Positions 1 to 11,100 of a stretch of DNA of 58,349 nucleotides are shown one piece after another. This stretch comes from Atkinsonella hypoxylon (Eukaryota > Ascomycota > Sordariomycetes > Hypocreales > Clavicipitaceae), in NCBI GenBank assembly GCA_000729835.1, contig JFHB01000193.1, positions 1 to 58,349 of the forward strand. Reading direction: 5' to 3'. Each line of letters opens with the position of its first letter. The first letter of the stretch is position 1. Below the pieces are notes generated by a model, which worked only from the letters and a program-made list of their open reading frames with translations, made no database searches and was not told where the DNA came from. The position numbers were made by a program, and so were the translations under genes.

Positions 1-93
<93 letters not shown>

Positions 94-135
94 GAGAGAG
101 AGAGAGAGAAGAAGAAGAAGAAGAAGAAGAAGAAA
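1..135. repeat. (AG)n then (GAA)n purine microsatellite
   Basis: An almost uninterrupted AG dinucleotide run with two AGAC interruptions is followed by GAA trinucleotides up to about base 134. The tract contains no T, so no stop codon can occur in any plus-strand frame. It ends about 27 bases before the ATG of the next gene and would lie in its leader or promoter. Such tracts often end contigs, so the window edge may be an assembly break. Confidence 0.95.
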
Positions 136-161
136 GGAAGGGCGCACCTTTGCTGGCCAAC

Positions 162-2840
162 ATGTTCGCCTTTGACCAAGCACTCTTACCACAACTCACT
201 ACTCGGAAAGCTTTAATTCTCATTGACTTTCAAAACGACTTCGTCGACAGCAATGGAGCTCTACCGGCAACAGACCCCGAGGGATTTGTCAACCGCACGA
301 TCAAGTTGGTAAGTGAGTTCCGCGGCAAAGGAGATGTTGTCTGGATCCAGTCACAATTCGAAAAGCCCGTCCCGGTCGACACCGAGGCCATCATGGTTTC
401 TGATGTCCCTCCCGGGCCCAGACGCAAGAGCAGCCGAGCGAGAAGTTTGGTCCCCGTGCTGCCTGGTGGCTCAGATGAGCGGCCGGATGAAGAGGCCTTC
501 CTGAGCCAGACAGAGGCCTCATGCGTCAAACTTGGTTCCTGGGGGGCACAGATGAGCTCTGCACTGGAGGAGGCAGTGGAGAAGAGGGACGTGGTCTTGA
601 GGAAAAGCCATTACTCTGGATTCAACGGCACACCATTGCTCAGGTCTCTTCGGGCGAAAATGGTCATGGAGGTGTTCCTCTGCGGCTCCATGGCCAATGT
701 GGGCGTCTATGCTACCGCCCTCGACGCTGCCGGTCACGGCATGTCAATCACCATCGTGGAAGACTGCTGCGGCTATCGCAGTGTACAGCGACAGCTTGCG
801 GCGGTGAGAAACCTGATTGAACTCACGGGCTGCGAGATAGCTTCGGCGGAGGAGATCGTCGAGAACCTGAATCTCCAGCCTGGCTCACCCGCTGGCCGTT
901 CACAACCACCAAGCTCTGCCCCGCCTCCAGTTCAGGCTGGTGTGCCGAGTGCAACTACACAGAGTCGCTCCGGGGTGAGCCGGCCGTCTGATGATATTTC
1001 GATGTCCATGGCCGGCCTGCGGCTGGATGCAAGGCGTTCCGACACAGTGCCTGACGATGGCGCAGCAACAAGCTGCCAAGGCCCCCAGACTGACTCACAA
1101 CCTCACAAGCCGAAACGACTAGAACCGGATGGAAACGACACAGAAGCTGCTCTCACTGCGGATCGGAAGAAAGATGAAGACGGCGGGAATGACGGAAAGA
1201 ACGAAAAGACCAACACCTCCAGTGAGCTTTCTGCGGACGCCAATACTCGTGTATCCAAGGACAGCTCTGACACTCTCCCACCATCGCCACACAGCCACAC
1301 CCCAACTGCACCTCCATCGACCACGATGCTAGAGATAACGACGGATGAGAACGGCCCAGAAGACAAGATCCTACAAAGGGGCCTAGGTGAGGGGGATACC
1401 GACATCATCGAGAATGTCCTGCCTCATGAGCTGGAACAGGTTGCTTTTGACCGGCTGCGAAACGAAGTACAGTGGCAGCGCATGCTTCATCAAGGCGGTC
1501 AAGTTCCGCGCCTGGTGGCTGTCCAAGGCGAGGTAGCCCACGATGGCAGCATGCCAGTGTACCGTCATCCGTCAGACGAGTCACCACCCTTGCTACCTTT
1601 CTCACCAACAGTATTGGCAATCAGGGCAGAAACAAAGAGGCACCTAGGACACCCGCTGAACCACGTGCTGATCCAGTTCTACCGCGACGGCAAAGACTAC
1701 ATATCCGAGCACAGCGACAAGACCCTCGATATTGTCGGGGATTCGTACATTGCCAGCGTCAGCCTGGGCGCTGAGCGAACCATGGTTTTCAGGACCAAGA
1801 GACAGGGTAAGGACTCCTCTCGAACTGATGCCTCGCCGCCCGGAAGCGCAAAGCGCCAAGTGCAACGAGCACAGCTACCGCATAACTCACTCTGCCGCAT
1901 GGGCCTCCGGACGAACATGAAGTGGTTGCACTCCATCCGACAAGACAAGCGGGCTGACAGGGACAAGACGCCCGCGGAGCTAGCCTACGACGGCGGTCGA
2001 ATCTCCCTTACCTTTCGACGAATCGGCACCTTTCTGGACAGAGACGAGAGGATGATCTGGGGCCAGGGCGCAACGGCCAAGACCCGTGACGCCGCAAAGC
2101 CCGTCATCAACGGGCAGAGCCCCGAGGCAGTCGAGATGCTCAAGGCCTTTGGGGCCGAGAACAACTCTTCCTCCTTCGACAGGGAGACTCGGTACGGCAA
2201 AGGCTTTGACGTTCTGCACATGAGCGCTTCGCCGCGGCTCTTTGCATCCGCCGATGCGATAGCCAACATGCGCATATGCCTCATGCTAGCCGACCTGGGA
2301 GTCAACTACGCCAAGGGCAGCATCGCGCCGGCCAACCTCCAAGTCTCCAGCGATGCACCCGCCAACGACTCCCCAATGCGGTTCGTCGACAACGACGCCG
2401 ACAAGTCTGTTGTTGCCGGCGACATGGCCATCATGCTGTACCTGGACGCCGTCTACGGCAAGTCCTCCGCCACGCACCCCTTCAAACCCGATCTCGCCGG
2501 GCGCCTCACCCGGTTCCAGCGCGCCCTCAAGCTGGCAGACTTGTGGAAACGCCAAGGTACATCTACAGGCTTGTCCAGGGCGCTCCTGTCCGAGCTCGCC
2601 GCCTGGGACGGCTACGTATCCGGCGCCTCGTTCATGAGCAACGCGAGCACACCCGCTATCGTAGACTTTGCCGTCTGGCCCGTCTTACACGCCGTGGTGG
2701 AAAAGCACGGCCTGGAGAGCCTAGCTGAGATGGAGAGCCTGGGCAAGTACTACATGAGAGTGGCAAAGAGGGACTCGACGAGAAAGGTGCTCGGGAAGCC
2801 GGAGGGAGCAAGGGAGATGTGTTTGGATAGTTTTTTATAA
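162..2840 (+). CDS. Isochorismatase-like / AlkB-like dioxygenase / GST-like fusion protein
   Basis: Single exon, 892 residues from the ATG at 162. Three regions are visible. Residues ~16-225 look like an isochorismatase-type hydrolase: LILIDFQNDF holds the catalytic Asp (D22), a Lys lies at about 148, and the core is CGSMANVGVYATA. Residues ~225-415 are polar and probably disordered. Residues ~415-640 look like an AlkB-type Fe(II)/2-oxoglutarate dioxygenase, with the HSD iron motif (H517, D519), a second His near 590 and the signature RISLTFR (R613, R619). Residues ~655-890 resemble a glutathione S-transferase fold, ending in a typical C-terminal segment around DFAVWPVLHAVV. The AlkB family oxidatively demethylates nucleic acids or proteins; the substrate here is unknown. 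The position where most cysteine hydrolases have Cys (NVCV) is Gly (NVGV), as I recall for EntB-type isochorismatases. The frame stays open to base 1, so an upstream extension cannot be excluded. Confidence 0.85.
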   Translation: MFAFDQALLPQLTTRKALILIDFQNDFVDSNGALPATDPEGFVNRTIKLVSEFRGKGDVVWIQSQFEKPVPVDTEAIMVSDVPPGPRRKSSRARSLVPVLPGGSDERPDEEAFLSQTEASCVKLGSWGAQMSSALEEAVEKRDVVLRKSHYSGFNGTPLLRSLRAKMVMEVFLCGSMANVGVYATALDAAGHGMSITIVEDCCGYRSVQRQLAAVRNLIELTGCEIASAEEIVENLNLQPGSPAGRSQPPSSAPPPVQAGVPSATTQSRSGVSRPSDDISMSMAGLRLDARRSDTVPDDGAATSCQGPQTDSQPHKPKRLEPDGNDTEAALTADRKKDEDGGNDGKNEKTNTSSELSADANTRVSKDSSDTLPPSPHSHTPTAPPSTTMLEITTDENGPEDKILQRGLGEGDTDIIENVLPHELEQVAFDRLRNEVQWQRMLHQGGQVPRLVAVQGEVAHDGSMPVYRHPSDESPPLLPFSPTVLAIRAETKRHLGHPLNHVLIQFYRDGKDYISEHSDKTLDIVGDSYIASVSLGAERTMVFRTKRQGKDSSRTDASPPGSAKRQVQRAQLPHNSLCRMGLRTNMKWLHSIRQDKRADRDKTPAELAYDGGRISLTFRRIGTFLDRDERMIWGQGATAKTRDAAKPVINGQSPEAVEMLKAFGAENNSSSFDRETRYGKGFDVLHMSASPRLFASADAIANMRICLMLADLGVNYAKGSIAPANLQVSSDAPANDSPMRFVDNDADKSVVAGDMAIMLYLDAVYGKSSATHPFKPDLAGRLTRFQRALKLADLWKRQGTSTGLSRALLSELAAWDGYVSGASFMSNASTPAIVDFAVWPVLHAVVEKHGLESLAEMESLGKYYMRVAKRDSTRKVLGKPEGAREMCLDSFL

Positions 2841-3117
2841 CATGTGAATTTTATGTTTAAAAAAAAAATATATATTCTATTCGAGGAGTTAGTCTTCGCC
2901 ATGCTTGGATTACAACAGCCCTCAAAGAACAAGTCCTCGCTCCCGTTGGGTTAAATGAACTACACGACGCCATAATTTCAAAAACCCAAAAGTTGAAAAA
3001 TCATGCCCCGAGCGCAATAAGATAAATCCAGACGTAAAAAAAAATCTACATTTTCTGCTTGAAAATACAACCAATTCAGTAAATTGCTTCGATCCCTGCT
3101 TAAAAAAGCTTCACATC

Positions 3118-5058
3118 TTATTGAGTTGTCTCCCAGGGAAGAGGAAATGTGCCCGCCCAATTCTCCACCTCACTTCGCAGCTGTACAATCTCAGACTCCG
3201 ACTCGCCGTTGCCAACATGGTCCAAGAACAGTTTGAGCTTCCTAGGGGCCTTTTCGCCGCGCTCCTTGGCAGCCGCTGTGACGGACTTGTCGATGCGGGC
3301 AGCAATGGTGACGGCGCGGTCAACAATGTCTGCTACGCGTACAAAGTCGGTCTCGCCGAAGCCGCGAGTTGTCATGGCGGGAGTGCCCATGCGAAGTCCC
3401 CCCGGGACGAGGGCGGAGCGATCACCAGGCACGGTGTTCTTGTTGGCTGCTACGCCGACGAGTTCGAGAATGCGCTCGACACGGCCACCGTCGATGCCAT
3501 GAGGCTTCAGGTCTGCGAGGACGAGGTGGTTATCGGTGCCGCCGCTGACGAGACTATAGCCCAGGCCGCCCCTAGACTTAGTCTCGCCGAGGCGCTTGGC
3601 GAAGGCTTTGGCGTTGGCAAGCACCTGGGACTGATAGGCATGGAACTCGAGTGACTGGGTCTGCTTGAGGGCCACAGCGAGGGCGGCAATGGTGTGGTTA
3701 TGAGGACCGCCCTGGTGGCCTGGGAAAACAGAGGTGTTGATAGGACCCTCGAGGTCGTACATCTCGTCGACCTTGGTCTTGGGGTTCTGACGACGCACAC
3801 CCTTGCGGAAGAAGATGAGCGCGCCTCGAGGTCCTCGCAAGCTCTTATGGCTGGTTGTAGTGACGATGTCGGCGTAGGGAAACGGACTAGGGAGAACCTT
3901 GGCGGCGACGAGACCCGAGATGTGAGCCATGTCGGCGAGCAGGTAGGCGTTGACCTTGTCGCAGATCTCTCGCATGCGTTTGTAGTTGATCAGGCGGCTG
4001 TAGGCGCTGGCTCCAGCGATAATGATCTTGGGACGGTAGATGGTTGCAAGCTCCTCAAGCTTGTCGTAGTCGATCAGACCCGTTGACTCGTCCAGACGGT
4101 AAGGCACTGTCTCGAAATATTTGGAGACGAAAGAGATTTTCTTGGTTGGCGTCTGGTAGCCGTGCGATAAGTGGCCACCGTGAGGCAGATCCAGACCCAT
4201 TAGGCGATCATGAACGTTCATGAGCGCAGAGTAGACGTACAAGTTCGCAGGGGCCCCAGAAAGAGCTGAATATAGGAGAAGAGAATCGTTAGTTTCATTT
4301 TTTTTTTTTTTCTGCAACACGACAATCCTCTGCGTAGAAACTGCGTCGGGAGATCAAATACCATCTAGGTCTGTCCTCACCTTGCACATTAACGCCCCAA
4401 TTTTGGGCATCCAGGTCGAATGCCTCGAGAGCGCGCTGCTGGCAGAGCCGCTCCGACTGGTCGATGAATTCGTTGCCGCCGTAGTACCGAGCGCCAGGGT
4501 AACCCTCGGAGTATTTATCTAGACGCAAACCATAGTGAGAATTGTCGCTGCAAATTGGTTTTATTTTTTGAGGACGAATGATGTAGAATTGAGCTTACTC
4601 TGCATGGGACTGCCGAGGGCATCCAAAACAGCCTGGGAGGTGAAGTTCTCGGAGGGAATGAGGTTGATGAAGTGCTTCTGGCGCCTTTTCTCCTACAGCA
4701 ATCACCACGATTAGCAAGTCCACGGTAGTCGAATGTGACGGTTCGATTACGCAGCAAGCAAATGGCGTTCCGGATTGTGCGTCACTGCAATTGAGGACTG
4801 CTTTGGACATACATTCTCGACAATATCAAATACCATAGGATCGGCCTGCTGCAGATGAGCACCGAGAAGCTATAGAGCACCAGAAGGATTAGCCCTTGGC
4901 TCTAAAGTTTTGAAATGATTGGCATTGCAAGAGAAGTTGCGACAAACCTGCTGTTGTCCATCCATGGCCATGGACGATTTGGCCCGTCGCGCAGCTACAA
5001 CAGGCCGAGCAAAGCCACGGAGGGCTCGCGAGGTACCTCGCAGACCGAGAGAAGACAT
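3118..5058 (-). CDS. Serine hydroxymethyltransferase, mitochondrial type
   Basis: PLP enzyme interconverting serine plus tetrahydrofolate with glycine plus 5,10-methylene-tetrahydrofolate, the main source of one-carbon units. Five exons: 5058-4948, 4869-4813, 4692-4599, 4518-4381 and 4265-3118. All junctions are GT-AG, and the phases join to 515 residues. The splice at 4599/4518 restores MQNKYSEGYPGARYYGGNE, a family signature. The PLP lysine is K274 in TTTSHKSLRGPR. The first 37 residues (MSSLGLRGTSRALRGFARPV and on) are rich in Arg, Ser and Ala with no acidic residue before residue 33, typical of a mitochondrial presequence. Methionines at 30 and 32 sit just before the conserved body and could start a cytosolic form. 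The intron upstream of exon 5 carries a long T run next to the acceptor. Fungi usually have a second, cytosolic SHMT gene elsewhere. Confidence 0.96.
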
Positions 5059-6383
5059 GGTGAGTTGAATTGCAATAGCGGATGCAACACACGGTGATGT
5101 CTAGGCCGGCGGTCGACAGTCTTTGCGTGGGCGGCAGAGGGGAAGGGAGAAGAAGTAATCGAATGGAACGGCGATGGGGCTAGGAGCTTGTCTATTATTT
5201 ATTGCCTTGGACCGACGACAACAGAAATGACCAGGTCATATAAATAATGTACAGATAAATGGCAACGAGTTGCAGTGAATGACTGGACGTGAGCGTCACG
5301 TATTTGGCTGGATGGGCGGGCCAGACTTTTGTGACCAAAGCTATTGAAGTCCGATGAGCTCCGACCGGCGGTACCCGCCCCAACCCCACGTTGGAAAGGC
5401 CCACCCAGCACCAGATGAACGAGAGGTTAGGTAAGCAATAACCGCGGCTGGAGCTGGGGCCAGTGGCTGGTTTTCGTTACGTACAAGTATGCCGCAATAG
5501 ATTTTTTCTTCTTCGACCGCCCTCGACCGCCCTCGACCGACCCACCTTTTCTTCTCCGCCGCCCATCCCACTCCTCCCTCGCTTTCCCTCGTTTCTCCTC
5601 ATCAACTAAACATGGGCGTGACGAGACCTGCTTGATAACAGTCATATCTGCCATTCCGCACCCCTTCCTTACGGAAAGGGCACACGGGATCATGCTGATA
5701 TGCTCCGGCGCACAACTCACCACCTTTTATCGGGGCAATGTGACGGATCTGATCCATCGAGGTTGATCACAATTCAATTAATTCCCTTCTGCCTCATTAC
5801 CTCTGACCTAGGTAGACTGTATTCTGCACTTGACTGGGTAATTAGACTTCAAAGTTTCAAGTCCTTCTGCTACAAGTGCTGCGGAAGCGAAGTCTGGTGC
5901 TTTTGACGGTAGTTTTGGTGAATGGTGGCTGTGAAAATTATTGCCTGACCCGTAGAGCTCGATGAGTGCTTGTGGGTTAACGAAGGAACTCGTGAGGTGC
6001 TTTCCGCTTTGCAAAATGACACCTTCCAACTGCTGGCTCATCTCGGGCCGAGCATCCCATCCCAGTCCTTGTTGAATGTCAAAAGTAGGACCCTCCGGGT
6101 TTCCTCCGGGGATAAATTCATAATTCCCCTCCGCACAAACATCACAATCTCATCACTTTCATCACTTTCATCACTTTCATCACTTTCATCACAGCGCATC
6201 TACTCCAATCTAGTTTCTGTGTTGCATCATGATTCCATTTTTCAATGCTACATGCCAGAAGCCCCGCCGGTACGACTGTAGAAAACCAGAAGGGCATAAA
6301 AAAAGACCCAACCCGTAGACTCCGAATGCAGCAGCATTTCCTCAAGACCGAAACAATAGCACCATCATCACAGTCTATTCGGT
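5059..6383. other. Intergenic: SHMT promoter side and eL19 3' side
   Basis: The 1.3 kb between the SHMT start and the eL19 stop holds no supported gene. Near the SHMT end it has C/T-rich stretches and a partly duplicated decamer CGACCGCCCT around 5516-5540. A 9-bp minisatellite lies at 6151-6192. Open frames here are short and lack recognisable domains. Confidence 0.7.
6151..6192. repeat. 9-bp minisatellite, unit CATCACTTT
   Basis: Four exact tandem copies of CATCACTTT plus a partial fifth (CATCAC), preceded by the related CATCACAAT. It lies about 190 bases downstream of the eL19 stop codon, in probable 3' UTR or intergenic DNA. Confidence 0.95.
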
Positions 6384-7500
6384 TCACTCCTCCGCCAACA
6401 AAGCATTTCGCTTGGCATTTGCTCTCTCCAACTTGCGCTCGCGAGCGGCCTTGGTCTTGGCACGTTTGGCGTCCATCTCGTCCTTGATAGCCTGCTCACG
6501 GGCCTTCTCAGCCTTGGCACGGTGAATCTGCAAATCAAGTCAGCATTTCCAGAAAAATAACCCAAGATAAGCATAATCATCAGTTCTGGTGCGCCTCATG
6601 GGCAAGAAATATCCTCTCGTCGGGGAACTTGGTCCGCATGCAAAAAATAAAACCGCCTCAAATGGTATCACATGCCAGAGCTAGAACAGACCGAGAATGA
6701 TGTGGGACATGATATCAACGTACGTGCTCGACAAGGGCGCGCTTGTGCTTGAAGGTGTTACCCTTGCTAAGGTGATACAACTCGTGGTACAGGTGCTTGT
6801 CGATCTTGCCGCAGGCACGGTATTTGACGAGAAGACGGCGGAGGACACGCATGCGTCGCATCCAGAGAACCTGGCTGGGCATACGGGCATCGGCAGTACC
6901 CTTTCTCTTACCGTAGCCTCGGTGTCGGCCTTCTCTTCGGGCAAGGTTCAGCTCGCGGGCACGGCTTCGGGAGTGCATAGTGACCGGCTTTCGGATGATA
7001 AGGCCATCGGCGACCAGCTTTCGGACAGTCTGGCGGGAGTTGGCGTTGGAGATCTCGCTTTGCTCATTGGGATCCAGCCAGATCTTGCGCTTACCGCAGC
7101 CGATGACCGACGCGGCAAGGCGCTTCTGAGTTCGCAGGTTGACCCTATGTCGAAAAAATAATCCATGTTAGCCCATGTAACTCGTCAAACAAGAATCAGC
7201 AACGTCTAGGGCATCAAGCGTTCCGAACGTAGGATCCAATAACAGATGATTTGTTTTACAGTTGGCGTGCTTGCATCGCACTCAGTTTCTTGCAAATCCT
7301 CCTTCTCTACAACTTTTTTTTCTGGAAGGCGGGTACAACCAGCGTGCACGCTTCCATCAGAACTTCCTTCCATCAATCATCGCCATGCAAGTCTTCATCC
7401 CATCCCAAATATCATCTTGTACGATCGTACCCGCTCCGCCTTCTGGTGCAATCCCCTTTGTCGTTCGCTGCGTGCTTTGATAACTTACATCTTGATTGTC
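6384..7500 (-). CDS. rpl19: 60S ribosomal protein eL19
   Basis: Cytosolic large-subunit protein, 188 residues, starting MVNLRTQKRLAASVIGCGKR and ending in a basic helical tail (KRNALLAEE). Three coding exons: 7500-7499, 7144-6724 and 6527-6384. The first coding exon holds only the bases AT. The G of the start codon is the first base of the next exon, so a 354-nt intron (7498-7145, GTAAGT donor, CTAAC branch site, TAG acceptor) interrupts the initiation codon. The second junction joins VEH to IHRAKAEKAREQ across a 196-nt intron. The length and sequence match the eukaryotic family throughout. It lies between SHMT and GCN1, all on the minus strand but with separate intergenic regions. Confidence 0.95.
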
Positions 7501-8140
7501 GTTGGGTGTGATGGCCGGTCCTCGATGGGTGAGGTTTGAATAAAGACGCTGAGAGGGGTTCGATGGCCAGAATTTCTTTCTTGGGTATGCACAATCTTTG
7601 CTTTGTGGGTTCACGTGCACTAGACCATTCGGCGCTAAGCGAGGGCTCTGATGAGTCAGACGGCGACTTGTCACCAAGAAGAAAATTTGATGCATCATCA
7701 CGTGACATTGCTTAGGCTTTACCTGAAGCGTAAAGAAAAAAAGTGGAACTTTCGCGTTTTGTAGCTCATTTGGCTGTGCTTTGTCTTGTGTATTTCGCGG
7801 AATACTCTCCAACGATTCTTTGGTATTGTTACACGTTAACGACTTTCTTTCCTGTCTTTTAGAAAATGACATATTTTCGAGTAATGTAGAATAATGGCCA
7901 AGTTATGCAGCCCAACAAGAAATGGAATCTGTCCACTATCAGAATGCCTTTTTCAACTGCAGCAGCTTGTGATAAGAGGGAATTTTTTGAGCCCATGTAT
8001 GCGACTGTGTTACGGTGTGTGTACGAAGCAGGCAGGAACAGCATCTCAAGTGGTGTGTTTGGGTCAATAAATGGCAGCTTAGATATCCTAATATAGTACA
8101 CATTGACAAGCCTTTTCTTTTTTCTATATGCACATTTACC
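7501..8140. other. Intergenic: eL19 leader/promoter and GCN1 3' end
   Basis: About 640 bases separate the eL19 start from the GCN1 stop codon. No coding signal is convincing. The part next to eL19 should hold its non-coding leader and promoter. The rest is A/T-rich and probably GCN1 3' UTR. Confidence 0.7.
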
Positions 8141-11100
8141 TCATGCAAATGACTCGCCCGCAAATTCAAGTTTGCCAACGCTCCAAATCTCTTTTTCGTC
8201 TTCTTGCTCATCATTAGAAAGGCCAAGCCCTCCTTGGCCGCCCTCTGCTTCTCTTCTTTCTCTAGCCTGCGCGCCTAACCTCGTCGCTACCCTTTTGAAG
8301 TAGTCTATCATGTTCCTCTTGGTATTGGCCGGCAGATCGGCTCCAGCTCCAGCCATGAAATTGTCAAAGACCCTGCTCTCTTCGTCCACAACGCTAAACA
8401 GCTCAACGAATGCGGCTTCGGCGGCCAGTTTCACGGGTATAACAAGATCCCTGACACTGGCAAAGACAGGTCCCGCCAGCAGAGGAACATGTGGTCGAAC
8501 CAGCTCCATATTGGTCCGGCTTAGAGTTCGGACAACCACCAGTGCGAGTCGTCGTGAGTCGGTGGGTTTTCCAGGTTGGATTATCTCTGCGAGTGACTCA
8601 AAGATCTTTTTCACACTATCGAAGCTCTTAGGAGGTGATGATAACAAAACTTTGCCCGTTGCTAGAATCATATTGTCGGCCACAAAGGTCTGAAGGTAAA
8701 GTTAGCACGAAAACTGATGGATAGCGAGATATTATAATCACTCACATTTTTGTTCGCGATGCCTTGACACAGCACGTCAGGAAGCTCGTCTGCTGTCACG
8801 CTCTGAAGTAGCATGTCAGGCGATTCAACAAGAACCGCGTTTAGTGCTAGGACGGAAGAGTTGCTAAAATGAGTTGTGAGGACGCGGTTCTTCAGTAAAG
8901 GAGCAGCAGTTTCCTCGGGCACGTTCTTGATCAAGGCACCTAGCAGCTTGGCATTTGTGATGGTCATAGTCTCATCTCGCTCGTCAGTGTCCATGTCGAT
9001 CAAAGACAGGACAGCAGCTCTTGAAGCCTCCCCCATATTCGCACCAGCTCGACTGATAACTTCGTAGAGAGCCTTCAGCATGGCAGTCTTCACACCAGCA
9101 CTTGCTGTCTTTGAGCCGGTGACCAGTTCAGCAATCAATGGATCGATACGAGGCGTATATTTTATCAAAGTACCCAACGCCTTGGCCGCCCTGGTTCTAA
9201 GAATGTCGCTTGATGTATCTGCCAATGACTTGGCAAAGGTACGCTGCAGTTGCGGGAGGAATGGCTTCAATGCTGCAGGCATCTTATCCAAAAGGTTGTT
9301 AAGTGTCAACAGAATGGCAGACTTAACCTCGGTAGACCGCTCTGACACGACACGAATGAGAGGACCCGTAATCTGGGTAACAAAAGGCTTCAGTGATGCC
9401 TCGCTTGTTCTGTCGACGATATCCGAGATACCAAGGGCGGCCTGCACCCTCTGATCCGCAGTGCCATTCATCAAGCCTTGCAGGAAAATGGGGAGAATAG
9501 CATTGATTCCCTTTGGAAGCTCGAAGCCGCGCAGATTAGCCCCAGCAACTCCCACCCGAAGAAGCGTTTGCCTGGTGGACACAACTAGAGATTCCATTTC
9601 CTCTTTCTTGAGCTTCTTGGTGAATTCACTAAGCGCTGCCCAACTGGCTTTGACAACTTCCAGGTCACTGTCATCGAACGAGTTGAGTAATGATCGAACA
9701 ATGTCCTGATTATATCTTGAGTAATCAACGGTAGCAGTGGCGAAGAAATTGCTCATGTGGCGAGCTGTGGCGGCTCGTCGACGGTGGTCCTCGTGTTTGA
9801 GAAGGCCTAAGAGTACGTTCATCACCGTGTTCAAGCCGTCGTATTCATCAATGCACTGGACAACTGTGTCAAAAGAATGCTCCAGATCTGTTCGTAGGGC
9901 ATCGTCTTTGCAGTTGATCTCATTGTCCATGAGAGAGTTGATAATACCTGGTAAGCGACGATTCATGGCAGCGCCTGCAACCTTTGACAGAGAAGCCAGT
10001 GCCTTGGCGTCGAATGCAGAGATGGGAGGTGTGGTGAGAGTCGGGATGAGGTTGGGTAGAATGATGTTGGACCGTGTCGTCTCGGTGAGCAGGGTCAACA
10101 GGGCGGACAGGGCGTTCTCTGCTTCATCTTCAGAGCGGAGGAGATTGAGCAGGAATGGTAGCACTTGATCGACCGCTCTCTTGCCGAGGATCTGCTGAAG
10201 TGAGTCAAATGCTTCGGCGGCAGCTTCTCGGACTTCTTCATCAGAGTCGGTCAATGCAGTGCGAACAACAGAAATAAGTGTCCTCTCGTGATCTTCCATA
10301 GCTTCAGGGGAGGCAGAAGAGATGAGCTCCCGAAGAGCTAGACAGATGCCTTGCTTGGCATCCGAGTCTGTAGAAGTTTGCAATCCTTCCTCTAAAGTGG
10401 GTAGAAGACTGGAAAGCACCCCATCTCCCGCTTTGCGTATAAGTTCGCCGAGAGCATTGCTAGCGATCACCTTGTGCTCCATATTAGAGCTTCCAAGGCG
10501 GCGGATCAAAAGTTGAGTGAGAGTAGGAAGAAGTTCCTTGAGAACTCGAGGGCTATGCACGAGCACCTTCCAAACGGCGATAGCAGCAGCACGGACAGCC
10601 CCTGCAGTATCACAGCGACAAACGTATAGCGCTGAGAGAATCTTGTCTCGTTTTTCTTCTCCAAGAACTTCCTTAAGTGAAGCTCCCGCTTCTTTGGCAG
10701 CCTCTTCATCATCTTCTTCACCGTCGGCGTTAGCCTTGACCCCCGTGAGGTTGAACAGCAGATCTCCCACAAGTTCCACGGAGCTGAGACGAATTCTATA
10801 GTTATCATCTGCCAAGCCGCGTTCGAGCTCAGGGAGCAGTAGGTCGACTGCCCTGACAGCAAAGTTCTTGACAAGTAATCTCCCAGCCCGAAGTGCTGTC
10901 TCGCGAATTGACTCAACATCGTCAGCCAGCCCTGCCAGGATGGGAGGAATGATTCGGCCCAGGTAGTTAGAAAAGCTGTTTCCGAAACACACTGGAAGAA
11001 AGATAAACAGTGACATGAAGCCTTCCCGAACTGCTGGTTTGGACGACTCGACATTTTGTAAAATAGTTGGTAGAGTTTCTTCCAATCTGGTGGTACCAAG

